A stretch of 64,000 nucleotides of DNA from Liopterus haemorrhoidalis (taxonomy: Eukaryota > Arthropoda > Insecta > Coleoptera > Dytiscidae), in the NCBI GenBank assembly GCA_963971575.1, contig OZ020624.1:6444903-6508902 (forward strand), written 5' to 3'. The position numbers and the translations under genes were made by a program. Below are positions 43,627 to 53,824 of the stretch, piece after piece. Position 1 is the stretch's first letter. Each line of letters opens with the position of its first letter. Under the pieces are notes generated by a model that saw nothing but the letters and a program-made list of their open reading frames with translations, was not told where the DNA came from and made no database searches.

Positions 43627-44665
43627 TTAGACTGAGCTTGAATCCAAATGTTGTAATATAATTTTACAATGTGATTTAAATTTATTTAATGTCAAATTTG
43701 AAATATCAACATTATTAAAAACGTTGTTGAATGTGGAAGATAGTCTTTCAATGGGTGAATTGGAAAATATATTATAGTTAGTTTTGGAAACGAAAAATGA
43801 ATGTTGGTTGCGGACATTATAAGACGGAACTAAAAAAGTGAACAACATTAACAGATCATTGCAGTCTATAATACTATTGCAAATTTCATATAATGTAACC
43901 ATATCCGACAGTGTGCGACGATTCCTTAGTGACAACATATTTAGTTCAAGTAGAGCTGAACTGTAGTCAGTAAGGCGAATTTTTTCTTTAAATAGAATGT
44001 ATTTCACGGCTTTAATTTGTACTTTTTCTAATTTATTAATGTATTTATCATACATAGGATTCCATATGATGGAACAGTAATTGAGAACGCTAGAAACATA
44101 GGCGTAATATAAGGTCTTGATAGGCTGCGCAGATCGGAAGTCTTTAGTTGTGCGGTTAATAAATCCAAGCATTCGCAATGATTTCGTATAAATATACTCG
44201 AAGTGCGGTTCAAAAGTCAGTTTTGTATCAAATATTACACCTAAATCTTTGATTTGATAAGCTCTAGTTAGTGATGTGTTGTTGATGTAATATTCATTTA
44301 AGATAATATTTCTGTTACGGGTAAATGTTATGATATGGCATTTGTCACAGTTAAGCTGAAGTTTATTATCTTGACAATAATTGGTGAAGCTAGACAAGTC
44401 AGACTGAAGGAGAGTAGCGTCTGCTGGGGTTCTGATTCTTAGATCATCGGCAAAAAGCAGAAAACTACTATATTTAAATACTTTATTAACGTCGTTTATA
44501 AAAAGCAAAAATAGCATAGGCCCCAGATGGGATCCCTGCGGAACTCCAGAGGACATTTTAACAAAATATGAGACAAATCCATTAACGCTGACGGCTTGAG
44601 CCCTATTCGTAATGTAGGATACCAACCATCTCAATAAATCGCCGTGTATGCCTAGTATACACGGT
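43627..44665 (-). pseudogene. LINE reverse transcriptase, 5'-truncated, frame open
   Basis: Coding homology begins near LGIHGDLLRWLVSYITNRAQ, upstream of any ATG, and stays open for about 345 codons. It contains SSGVPQGSHLGPMLFLLFIN, the catalytic FLLFADDLRI, IKDLGVIFDTKLTFEPHFEY, NYCSIIWNPMYDKYINKLEK and SLRNRRTLSDMVTLYEICNS. Fingers and motif A are missing, so it is inactive although undisturbed by stops. This is a different jockey-like lineage from 6561. Confidence 0.8.
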
Positions 44666-45207
44666 ATATACCATTATAATAATCATATTTAATAGAAAGT
44701 TCCATGTGTACTGGGACGTCTACCGTCCACCCTGTGCTGGGTGGGATTGAACCTGTTTCTTGACGTAGGTTGTCCATCAGAGAATCGAGGAGCCTGGTGA
44801 AATGTTCCCCAGCTCACGCGGGTACAGCTACTTGGTCTCACGGCAGTAGTCGTATACAGAGTCGGACTCGTGGTCGTTACCGTGTTTGAGTAGAACGTCA
44901 TAGAAGAATTGGCTAGGTTCCTCTGACTGACTTCCGTACGATTTCCATTTACTTATACTTACTCTTATACTTTTGCACAGTGTTACGGATATTAGTTCGT
45001 TGTTTTGCACTCTAGCATTGTAGAACTCGTTATTGCAGATCATTTCAACGATCAAACACGCGTATAACCTCTTGGATATCTGAGTGGTATCCCGGAACTT
45101 TCAAAATATTCATCCAAATTAAAAAAATACTTACAACAAAATAGAATCGTCTTCTTATTTTAAATAATTTTTGTTAACGGTTTCGCGGTCAAGTAAATAA
45201 AGGCAGA
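44666..45207 (-). other. GC-richer block with an unassigned 75-codon frame
   Basis: Minus-strand frame 44828-45055 reads MIVEMICNNEFYNARVQNNE, LISVTLCKSIRVSISKWKSY, then GSQSEEPSQFFYDVLLKHGN. Another frame (44689-44901) overlaps it. Composition differs from the AT-rich surroundings. No family recognised; could be a host or transposon fragment. Confidence 0.25.
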
Positions 45208-45428
45208 TACGAGGGCTACCTTTTTAGTTTTTACAAAAACCAAGAAAGAAATTATTTTTTTTTTTTTTTTGAACAAACTGTTTTATTGCTTTTCAAAATA
45301 TTCGCCTTTAAGATTTATACACTCTTGCATGCGTTCAAACCAACTCTCGAAACATTTTTTCCATTCTGAAGTTAGTATCTCAAAATCATGGTTTTTGAAG
45401 GATTCAACAGTTTCTTGAGGTGATGAAA
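45208..45428 (-). pseudogene. mariner transposase C-terminus with terminal repeat
   Basis: Minus strand: SSPQETVESFKNHDFEILTS, EWKKCFESWFERMQECINLK, GEYFEKQ then a stop: the mariner C-terminus. The end TACGAGGGCTACCTTTTTAG at 45208 is the terminal repeat next to TA. Upstream of SSPQE the sequence changes abruptly into CCGGTTCC repeats, so the rest of the transposase is gone. Confidence 0.75.
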
Positions 45429-45545
45429 CGGTTTCGGATAACCGGTTTCGGATACCCAGTTTCATATACCCGGCTTCGAATTCCCGGTTCCAGATATCCG
45501 GCTTCGAATTCCCGGTTCCAGATATCCGATTCCCAGTTCCCTGAT
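45429..45545. repeat. CCGGTTCC/GGATATCC subterminal-type repeats, block 1
   Basis: Irregular repeats of CCCGGTTCCAGATATCCG and GGCTTCGAATTCCCGG. The same motif class is at 46970-47171. Together they may be the two ends of one element. Confidence 0.4.
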
Positions 45546-45639
45546 TCAAACTTAATTTTACGATAGTACCTACTTAGGAATTTCCAAATTCCAAACATCT
45601 TGTGTTAGATGAAAACGAGATACCCATTTAGAATTTAGA

Positions 45640-45964
45640 GTATTCATTCATATTTTGTATTTAATAATGACAACAAATCCTTGGCCTCGCAAATCCTAGC
45701 GCCGGCCCTGGTACAGAGTCCGACTATTGGAGAATTTTGATAAGAATTCGTGTTCGCAAAAGGTATACAAAGAAGCGAAGAAGATCGCGTATTGTACATT
45801 GAAACATTAATAGTGATAAAATTTTGTAGTTCAACACATGATAATAGATTATTAAGAATTTTATGCAAAATTTTCATGTCAGTTAAAGTGCGACGATCCT
45901 TTAGTGTGAGAAAATTAAACTCGGCGCAACATATTTTATAATTGATATAGTTGTAATATATCAA
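45640..45964 (-). pseudogene. LINE RT C-terminal fragment joined to a hAT end
   Basis: Minus strand reads CCAEFNFLTLKDRRTLTDMK, ILHKILNNLLSCVELQNFIT, then YNTRSSSLLCIPFANTN and SPIVGL: the C-terminal part of a jockey-like RT, related to 43627. At 45709 it meets CAGGGCCGGCGCTAGG (minus strand), a hAT terminus. The other hAT end was not found. Confidence 0.55.
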
Positions 45965-46263
45965 AAATATATATTATAAAGAAGTTGTTTAGAATTAAAA
46001 TAAAGAAACGATTATTAGAGAATTATTGCAACCTCTGTTCTACTGATCTTTTAATAAAGTTTTCCTTTATTTGACATGTGCGCATGCGCAGTTGATATAT
46101 CCTTAATTTTTTTCTTTTATTCAAATACAGGCAACCTATATTTAATTTAAATAACAGCAAAGCATTTTTTATTTAAAGCACCTTAATTTTGACAGGTCTT
46201 CTGTCAATGTAACCTCAAAATTAACAACGGAGTAAATCCGAACAAAAACTTTTCTTGTGAGTA
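45965..46263. other. Unassigned spacer
   Basis: AATTATTGCAACC (46021-46033) and GTTGCAATAACAC (46509-46521) are an imperfect inverted pair around the next ORF. Nothing else seen. Confidence 0.3.
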
Positions 46264-46497
46264 ATGATGCAAGCTAAAGATAAAAAACGTTTACGATTTA
46301 AATACGAGGACTATGTTATTCTTCTCCGAGAAATTGTGTCACGAAACCCTTTTGCGAATGGTTGTGCCGTATGCGAGTATGCCGTATGGGAAAAAAATAG
46401 TCTGTTGCAGTTAACTCATATAAGAGTTGCAGTTAACTTCTATATTCATTACGATTTCGATATATTAATTTGGCATATTTGTCAAAATAAAGTATGA
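46264..46497 (+). CDS. 77-codon ORF, weak Myb/SANT-like N-terminus
   Basis: Reads MMQAKDKKRLRFKYEDYVIL, LREIVSRNPFANG, then diverges. The R..F.YE.D..LLREI...NPF pattern is seen at the start of Myb/SANT-like DNA-binding proteins, including those of Harbinger-type transposons. The tryptophan pattern of a full SANT domain is not present. Likely a transposon-derived fragment. Confidence 0.3.
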   Translation: MMQAKDKKRLRFKYEDYVILLREIVSRNPFANGCAVCEYAVWEKNSLLQLTHIRVAVNFYIHYDFDILIWHICQNKV

Positions 46498-46969
46498 AGC
46501 AAGAGCACCGTTGCAATAACACTCTTTAAAACATCATGAAAATTTTTAATACAGGATACTTTATTAGAGGTTTCTTTTAATAAAGTCAGCTTTTTTTCAC
46601 TTTGCAATATCTCTCTATTATATATATATATATATTTTTCTATTAAAATTGAAAATGTATATAACAAAAACCGTACGTAGTAGATGCACGTCAGCAAGTA
46701 TTACTTAACGTATCTCAATCACAATAACCATAACTGTTATGATGCTGGAAACCAAAACATGTTTAACGGGAGTTAAAATTTGAAAAGAAGTTGTTGTTAA
46801 AAAATTACTTTATTAACACACAATGGTTTGACAAAAGGTGATTACAATATTGAAATGTTCTCTATATATATGGTTTTCATATTTACAATGTAAGCTTATT
46901 TTATATTTCACAAGAATTACAAATAATAAAGTCATCAATAAATTATTGTAGACTCAGCGGTTTGGAGTA
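46498..46969. other. AT-rich spacer
   Basis: A short (TA)n at 46619-46634. No gene seen. Confidence 0.3.
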
Positions 46970-47171
46970 TATTACTCGGGTATCCGGTTCTGGGTTTCGG
47001 GCAAAACCGGTAGGTACGTAATGTTGAAGTAACCCGGTACCGGATACCTCATCCCGAATATCCGGTTCCGATTACACGGTTCCGGATACCCGGTTCCGAT
47101 TACCCGGTTCCTAAACCGTTTTTTTTTTTGAATCGGTTCCGGTTCTGTCAAGATCGATTTTTGACAGCACT
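46970..47171 (-). mobile_element. CCGGTTCC-repeat transposon end
   Basis: Minus strand begins TAGTGCTGTCAAAAATCGAT, followed by many copies of GGAACCGG and GGTATCCGG. The TAGNG start with dense subterminal repeats suggests a hAT-type end. Block 45429-45545 may be the other end. Confidence 0.4.
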
Positions 47172-47286
47172 AGTCTCTTCTTTGAAGAAATATCTCGGGC
47201 TTAAAGATAGACTGCTTTTAATATAATTTATTCTTATTTATTACGAGCAGCACACACAATTATTTACATTTCATAATTGATTTACA

Positions 47287-48367
47287 TTTTTAAGGTTTTG
47301 TAGGTATGACCAAAAAACCCTTATACCGTCATTTTGTCGTCTGTCTGTCTATCTGTCTGTCTGTCTATCTGTCTGTCTGTCTGTCTGTTCGGTAAAAATT
47401 GTAGCCAAACGGCTAAAGCTAGAGAGTTGAAATTTGGCATTCTTATACAACTCTTTGACCCGCACATAGGAAAAATACTAAAACATCTAAAAAACATATC
47501 CCCCTAAAAATATAAACAAATATGTGCTCATGGAAAAAAAAAATTTTTTTTTTAAATTTTGGATAGGGTATGAAATGAAAGCCCTTGGTATGTGAATTAA
47601 CGATCAAATTTTTATTTTTGCAAATTAAATTATTTTGAAGCGATTTTTGCCAAAATTGTGCAAAAAAATTTTTGTCCCACACCCTGTAGCCCAGATGGTT
47701 TAAACTAAAAATCTGAAAAAATTCTAAGTAATGTACATTGGTGTGAACCGGAATAGTACAACAGGAATTTTTGATCAGATTTATGTTTTTGGAAAAAAAC
47801 GCATTTTTTGTGTTTTTTGGCTAATAATGTACACAAGTTATAGCTTTGTAACACGCTCGAATGGAAGGCCTATCTTGGTGTAGTGGTACTTGCGCTGGCT
47901 TTTTCACCCAACTAAGTCAGTTCGATCCCCACGAGAAGAGACAATATTTTTTTTGCTTTTTTTTACATTTTTATGTTTAAATTATTTTTTCAAAATTCTA
48001 GTTATATTTTGGCAAATATTGCATTTAATTTTTAAAAGCGTAAATTTAATAACCAGTGGAAATTGTTGAAATTATAATTAAATTCTGTTTCAATGTACAC
48101 GAAATCAGAGGGGCGGAGCTTATAACAACCAATGAAAGCCATAGGCGCAATTTTCAAAATCTTAAAGAACCTTGCTATATAAAAAACAAAAAATACTGCA
48201 CATATTTAGAAACCTAAATAATGGTATTAGGCGTTCGAATTAAAATTAACAAAAAAAAAAAAAAATAATATAAAATTTGTTTTGGCATCCCAAATAATCA
48301 TCATTCACTTACTAAATACCTGTAAAACCCTGAAATGTGTGAAAATTCACACTTTACATCAATTTTT
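47287..48367 (+). mobile_element. Family A HINE-like element, copy A10 (full length)
   Basis: TTTTAAGGTTTTGTAGGTAT, GTCT/ATCT array (47338-47389), body, subterminal ATACCTGTAAAACCCTG, hairpin GTGTGAAAATTCACAC and ACATCAATTTTT. Same subfamily as A1 and A2. Confidence 0.75.
47873..47941 (+). other. tRNA-like pol III promoter segment in A10
   Basis: A-box-like TGGTGTAGTGGTACTTGCGC, B-box-like AGTTCGATCCCCACG, then GAGACAATATTTTTTTTGC with terminator-like T-runs. Confidence 0.6.
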
Positions 48368-49012
48368 ATATTATATACCTGATTATTTATTAGGACAGAT
48401 GGCGGATTAGAAACTATTGAAAAATCGATATTGTGCTATAACTTTTGAATTGGATTGCTTTATTATCGTTTGCCTCAAGATAATGACCTCATTATAGTAT
48501 ATAATTGCAGAGAAATCAATGTGTTCGTTATGACCTTCTAATAGTTTCCATATTGTAATTGATCCAGTACTGGTAGTTGTATCGCCTTGGTGTAGTTGGT
48601 GTTTGGAAGCTATCGCAATTCAAATGATGCGGTTAGTTTGTATGTATTTATGTGAATCACATTCCATATGTTAGTATTTGCACCACAAACAATTCTGTGT
48701 TAATTGTATAATTTCGCTTTACAGAACACTGTTGTCTATTTCATAATCTAATGATGCCCGACACGTTTTATTTGGCATACAAATATAAAGGGCTTTGTAC
48801 ATTAATTTTTACTATACACACAGACATACTATAATACGGGGTATTGGTTTTTGTTATACTTTAGGTTCCAGGCCAGGTTTAGGTACTCATAAAATTGGTT
48901 TTGTCGTAAACGAATAATTGCTTTTCTCACTTGTCAATGCATGTATTTTTGTTGTTTTGGTTGAATAACCCATGATTTCTTGCTTTTCGACCCACATAAA
49001 TGTTGCCAAAAT
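48368..49012. other. Unassigned spacer
   Basis: No gene or repeat recognised. Confidence 0.3.
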
Positions 49013-49763
49013 TACGAGGGATGTTTCCTAGATTCTGAAAATTGTGCTATAATTAAATGACGCAGAACTTATAGGCAATGTTATTGGTGCCAGACAAGTC
49101 TTGACATGTTTACGCAACTATCTAGTGCAATATTGTTCAGTCTGATTTAGGTGTTCGACTGATATAGACGCGTTTTCATAGCACTGTTTTTGTAACCATG
49201 GAAGACGCAGCAAAATCTCAAAGAGCAATAATTTTCTTTTTGTGGAAAGAAGGTGTGAAAACATCAGAAATTATTCAGCGTCTGCAAGGAGTATTTGGTG
49301 AGTCTGCAGAATCCAAAAGTACTGTTTATCGGTGGATCGATCGTTTTAAACCGGTAGAACATCACTAGAACACGATCCACGCAGTGGGCGCCCAAGCACG
49401 TCGGTAAATGAAAGAAACATTACTGCCGTCGAAGACCTACTGAAAGAGGACAGGCGAATGACTATTCGTCAAATTAGTGTGCGCCTAGGGATAGGTACAC
49501 GACAAATTCATGACATCTTGCATGATTGTTTGGGCGTTAGCAAGGTTTCGCCGCGCTGGGTGCCAAGGCTGTTGGGACCAGAACAGAAACTCAATAGGTC
49601 TGATACTTGTCGTGAACTTCAAGAGCTGTTAGCCCGTTACGGTGATGAATGTATTCAGCTAAATGGAGATTATGTTGAAAAACTACATTGTAATATTGAC
49701 GAAAATTAACAAAATAATAAAAATTATAGCTAAATTCCCAAAACTTTGGAAACATCCCTCGTA
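49013..49763 (+). mobile_element. mariner deletion derivative, copy 1
   Basis: TA then CGAGGGATGTTTCCTAGATT; right end GGAAACATCCCTCG then TA. 751 bp with both TIRs, and most of the catalytic core deleted. A sister copy lies at 52227-52976. Confidence 0.85.
49198..49709 (+). pseudogene. mariner transposase, DNA-binding domain only, frameshift
   Basis: MEDAAKSQRAIIFFLWKEGV, KTSEIIQRLQGVFGESAESK and STVYRWIDRFK form the first HTH. A missing A near 49352 shifts the frame; it resumes as GRTSLEHDPRSGRPSTSVNE and MTIRQISVRLGIGTRQIHDI (second HTH), then PRWVPRLLGPEQKLNRSDTC, and jumps to ECIQLNGDYVEK, the normal C-terminus. All three catalytic aspartates are deleted. A protein of this type could at most bind mariner ends. 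Confidence 0.85.
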
Positions 49764-50061
49764 TTTTTATGTCTTGCAAGTAAGGACATGAAATTATCAT
49801 TCTCCAATTGTTGTCGATAACGTTTGGCAGTAATTGTTTCCCTTGGATTGACACCCAATGGATACCCAATATGGATATTTTACGTATGGATTTTTTCTCT
49901 CATTTCTTCATTCTTCCTCCACTGCTCCTCTCTTTCTTCCTATTCTCATTCCGGCTTCCCTCTCCTATCTCCTTCCTTCTTGCATCCAGTTCTCTCGCCC
50001 ATCTTTCTCCCTTGTATTTCCCACTCATCATTTCTTTATTTTATTTTATTTTCAGTGTTTT
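49764..50061. other. Pyrimidine-rich spacer
   Basis: C/T-rich stretch at 49895-50045 produces overlapping open frames of low complexity; not supported as genes. Confidence 0.35.
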
Positions 50062-50121
50062 ATCACTAAATCTACAAAACCCTGAAATGTATTACAATTC
50101 ACACTTTACATCAACGTTTTT
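50062..50121 (+). mobile_element. Family A 3'-end remnant
   Basis: CTAAATCTACAAAACCCTGA, ATTCACACTTTACATCAACG and TTTTT: decayed subterminal repeat and 3' end only. Confidence 0.5.
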
Positions 50122-50177
50122 GTAATAGTGCTAACTGAAGTACATATTTATCGAAGTCGCGTAAAACGCAGATGTAA

Positions 50178-51607
50178 AAAAAACAGCTGTGACCACCACA
50201 GAACCTACCGCCATCACAAAGTACTTGTTTAATTTATGCTACTTTATCAAAAAATGTCTCTAATAAGGGTTGTTAGTTATTGCTTTTATAGCAACTTTTG
50301 TTAAATAATTTTTTTCGAAATATTTCTCTGTTATGAAATATTCGCAATAATCTTAAAACCGACATGAGTAAAATCCCATTTCTAGTTAACCGATTTTTAC
50401 TAAAAGTTGATCAACTCGTGCCATTGATGTCAAAAGCTTAAATATGAAGTTTCATAAAAATCCTTTTTGCCGAATTTGCTCTGCACGTGTACACGGACCG
50501 ACAGACAGACCGACAGACAAACAGACGGACAGACAGACAGACAGACATCATGCTAAAAATAGTCAAAACTTTATGTAGGGACCTCAATGTGTGGAGATCC
50601 ATCGAAATATCAAAATGTCAAAATCGGCATGATCACAATTAGAGATGGGAATTTCGGCTCAGTTTGTGGAACCGGATCAGTGAAGGTCGTTCAGTTTGTT
50701 GGGCCGGTTCATTGATCCGGCTCAGTGATCCGGTTAAGTAAACATGTTTCTGAGACACAGGTCGGTCGTTCGTTCGTAGGTAGAACGTGGCTTAGAGCCG
50801 GCTCTTGCATTATATGAACTGGAAACATGTTTCCGAGACACAGATCGGTCAGTTGTCGGTCGTTCGTTCGTAGATAGAATGTCGCTTAGAGCCAGCTTTT
50901 GCTTAGAGCCGGTTCTTGCAATATATGAACTGTAAACATGATCCCGAGACACAGGTCGGTCGGTCGGTCGTTCGTGCGTAAGTAGAACGTCGCTTAGAGC
51001 CGGCTCTTGCTATGAGCCGGTTCTTGCAATATATGAACTGTAAACATTATCCCGAGACACAGGTCAGTCAGTTGTCGGTCGTTCGTTCTTAGGTAGAACG
51101 TCGCTTAGCCCCGGCTCTTATCTAACATTTTTGAAACAAACAATTCACTTTATGCAGCTACTGTATTTTAAACCAGATTTGTTTAGTTTATGACGATGTT
51201 TATTGTCCTTATAAATTGGACATCTGCGATTTGGGCAATATTTTTAATATTTTTATATAGTATGGTTGTAAGAAAATACATACTAAGCCTATTAGTTTCA
51301 AATAAACTGCCCTACAAATTGATGACAAAATACACATTATGATAATACATTACAAGCCAAGTTCTCGCGAAGTTCAACATGTCATCGATCCAGATCCGAA
51401 TCACTCTGGTCACTGCTCACAATCGCCCGACCAATCGTATCCTTGAAACTTGAAACTATACAGTGAGCCGTGAGCCGGGTCATTTCAATTTGGTGAACCG
51501 TGTCACTTCGGTCAGTGTACTGAGCCGGCTCAGTGAGCTGGTTCGTTCATGAACGACCCATCTCTAATCACAATACCTCCCTTATATATGTTGGCGGTCG
51601 GTAAAAA
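50178..51607 (-). mobile_element. Family B HINE-like element, copy B4 (interrupted)
   Basis: Left: hairpin CTGTGACCACCACAG and subterminal CCTACCGCCATCAC. Right: ATATGTTGGCGGTCGGTAAA. Array of GTCT/GTCC at 50494-50548. A hAT element is inserted in GATCACAAT near the 5' end. Confidence 0.8.
50640..51566. mobile_element. hAT-type element (TAGAGATGGG) with GAGCCGG repeats
   Basis: TIR TAGAGATGGG/CCCATCTCTA, 8-bp duplication ATCACAAT (50632-50639, 51567-51574). Other family B copies preserve the unoccupied GATCACAATACCTCCC site. Four units of 80-112 bp (GAGACACAGGTCGGTC, GTTCGTTCGTAGGTAGAA, GCTTAGAGCCGGCTCTTG) fill 50735-51120. No transposase. Confidence 0.9.
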
Positions 51608-52042
51608 TTGAGCTGTATGTTTTCACGTAGCTGTTATTTATGGATTCTCTATGAAATTTCATTTCGTAGTGTAAATAGATTTGACTAGTAGATAAATAAA
51701 GTGACTGCCGCATAATAAATGGTTAGATAATGACGGTAACATTTTAATTTAATTCAATTACCGGGACAAGTCGTTAGTTCTTATCATTAATTTTAACTAA
51801 GCTTGTTGTAAAGGGTATTTTGGTTGTATTATGCGTCGCATGATACTATTTACTTCAAGTTGTTTTCCTCGTGCAAACTGAAACCAAACAGCAATTATTT
51901 AGGTGGAGAATAATGTAATCTTCAAATTCCTAGCTCAGTAAATGGATATGACAAATAATAGTACGACCACTGCTTATGTATGGACTTATGTAATATGTAC
52001 TTTTGTCCTGTGCGTCCGATCATTGTACGGGTAGCAGTAAGC
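51608..52042. other. Unassigned spacer
   Basis: No gene or repeat recognised. Confidence 0.3.
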
Positions 52043-52050
52043 GTCTAACC

Positions 52051-52179
52051 CAGTGATTCCTAAATTGTGCGCCGCTAAATATTCTTCGAACTGCGTTAGT
52101 TAGACCAATGTTGTGACTTGGGGCGCCACGGAAAAATTCTGATACATTAAGGGCACCGGGAAAAGTTTCGGAACCACTG
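52051..52179. mobile_element. 129-bp hAT MITE, duplication GTCTAACC
   Basis: CAGTGATTCCTAAATTGTGC ... TTTCGGAACCACTG, flanked by GTCTAACC at 52043-52050 and 52180-52187. A truncated relative is at 10814-10919. Confidence 0.85.
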
Positions 52180-52226
52180 GTCTAACCTAAAACCGTTACG
52201 CTCGATTTCCGGCAACGGCCCCATAC

Positions 52227-52976
52227 TACGAGGGATGTTTCCTAAATTCTGGGAATTGTGCTATAATTAAATTACGCAGAACTTATAGGCAATGTTATCG
52301 GTGCCAGACAAGTCTTGACATGTTTATGCAACTATCTAGTGCAATATTGTTCAGTTTGATTTAGGTGTTCGACTGATATAGACGCGTTTTCATAGCACTG
52401 TTTGTGTAACCATGGAAGACGCAACAAAATCTCAAAGAGCAATAATTTTCTTTTTGTGGAAAGAAAGTGTGAAAACATCAGAAATTATTCAGCGTCTACA
52501 AGGAGTATTTGGTGAGTCTGCAGAATCCAAAAGTACTGTTTATCGGTGGATCGATCGTTTTAAAACCGGTAGAACATCACTAGAGAACGATCCACGCAGT
52601 GGGCGCCCAAGCACGTCGGTAAATGAAAGAAACATTACTGCCGTCGAAGACCTACTGATAGAGGACAGGCGAATGACTATTCGTCAAATTAGTGTGCGCC
52701 TAGGGATAGGTACACGACAAGTTCATGACATCTTGCATAATTGTTTAGGCGTTAGTAAGATTTCACCGCGCTGGGGCCAAGGCTGTTGGGACCAGAACAG
52801 AAACTCAATAGGTATGATACTTTGAGGACGGCTTAAAAAAATTAGTTTATCGTTGGGATAAATGTATTCAGTTAAATGGAGATTATGTTGAAAAACTACA
52901 TTGTAATATTGACGAAAATTAACATAATAATAAAAATTATAGCTAAATTCCCAGAACTTTGGAAACATCCCTCGTA
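52227..52976 (+). mobile_element. mariner deletion derivative, copy 2
   Basis: Same TIRs as 49013-49763 (CGAGGGATGTTTCCTAAATT and GGAAACATCCCTCG) with TA at both edges; 750 bp. Confidence 0.85.
52412..52919 (+). pseudogene. mariner transposase, DNA-binding domain intact, core deleted
   Basis: MEDATKSQRAIIFFLWKESV through MTIRQISVRLGIGTRQVHDI is open for about 120 codons, i.e. both HTH motifs. A single-base loss near 52776 (GCGCTGGGGCC against GCGCTGGGTGCC in copy 1) shifts the frame. In the original frame it continues as PRLLGPEQKLNRYDTL, then jumps to YFEDGLKKLVYRWDKCIQLN and GDYVEK. The deletion breakpoints differ from copy 1. Of the two copies this one best retains a producible DNA-binding fragment. 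Confidence 0.85.
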
Positions 52977-53035
52977 GATGCGGATAAAGACGTTAATATT
53001 AAATATAAGAAAATTAAAAGATGTGTTTCAAAGAG

Positions 53036-53168
53036 GGGTAGAAGACAGTAAAAATATGAATGGAGATGGGGGAGAGAACAAAATATAAACAGAAAGAGAA
53101 TATAAGTATTTAGGAAGGTATTTGAAAAGTAACAACAAGAGAATGGAAGACGTGAGAAAGATATGACA
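53036..53168 (+). pseudogene. LINE RT fragment
   Basis: Reads EREYKYLGRYLKSNNKRMED, then VRKI and a stop. This fits the EFKYLG..L...G....HI segment just upstream of the part preserved at 13441. Confidence 0.45.
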
Positions 53169-53187
53169 CAAACTTGGAAAATAGGGA

Positions 53188-53231
53188 ATACGGTGCCCTA
53201 GGGTACCGCGGCGCACAGTTTGGGGATCGCT
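53188..53231 (-). mobile_element. hAT terminus fragment
   Basis: Minus strand CAGCGATCCCCAAACTGTGC, then GCCGCGGTACCCTAGGGC, typical of hAT ends. No partner end found. Confidence 0.4.
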
Positions 53232-53237
53232 GGGTTA

Positions 53238-53492
53238 GAAAATGAATTTGGCAGTAAAATTAGAAGAAACAAAAGTGTTCTTAAACCTTTACCAGAAACC
53301 GACGAAAAGCAGAAAATTTAAGACAACAGAGGTGATAGTAAAGATAATGATGATAATAATAAAATTGAGAAAGCAAAAAAGAAAGTAAAGTCAGTAAATT
53401 ACGAAGAAAATAATGTGCAAAATGAAGATGATAAAACCGAAGAAGGAGCTAAGCAGCCTGTTAGAAGAAGTAAACGAATTAAGAATAAATAA
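53238..53492 (+). pseudogene. Unassigned charged coding remnant, one stop
   Basis: Open apart from one TAA at about 53319-53321: NEFGSKIRRNKSVLKPLPET, DEKQKI, stop, DNRGDSKDNDDNNKIEKAKK, KVKSVNYEENNVQNEDDKTE, EGAKQPVRRSKRIKNK, then a stop. Very acidic then basic, ending RRSKRIKNK. Some Ty3/gypsy pol proteins end similarly, but no core domain is present, so the origin is uncertain. Confidence 0.35.
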
Positions 53493-53619
53493 AACCGTTA
53501 TTGCACAAAGAGATTTTAGAAAATATTGTAAAATAACTGTGCAAATATTCAGAATCAGTTTTTAAAAAAGTTTTATTACGTCATTAACAAAATTAAATCA
53601 TTACAGTTCAAGATTCTAT

Positions 53620-53651
<32 letters not shown>

Positions 53652-53824
53652 TACATCTGTCCCAACAGTATAGCCAAAATTGGACAGGAACATAATTAAC
53701 AATATTAAGACTTAAAAATTAAAAACTATTAAACATAAAAAATCATAATACACAAAAATGAATGAATTTATAGAACTTTATATGAAAATTATTAGAATTA
53801 TTAGAACAGTTCAATTTTTGTATT

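Larger units (their letters stand above)
42076..44665 (-). mobile_element. 5'-truncated LINE with (TAAA)n tail, interrupted by hAT
   Basis: RT region at 43627-44665, 3' UTR to 43395, then a hAT insertion (42149-43386), the last 25 bp of UTR and a (TTTA)n tail at 42076-42125. Removing the hAT joins AAGAACACAAACA to GGACGAACCCACAG. The 5' half is missing. Confidence 0.75.

Noticed and set aside
5522..47941. tRNA-like segments as functional tRNA genes
   Set aside because: None shows a convincing acceptor stem or full cloverleaf by eye; they occur only within family A copies.
49808..50125. Overlapping frames rich in serine/phenylalanine/leucine
   Set aside because: Low-complexity C/T-rich DNA gives open frames in all three frames; no motif.
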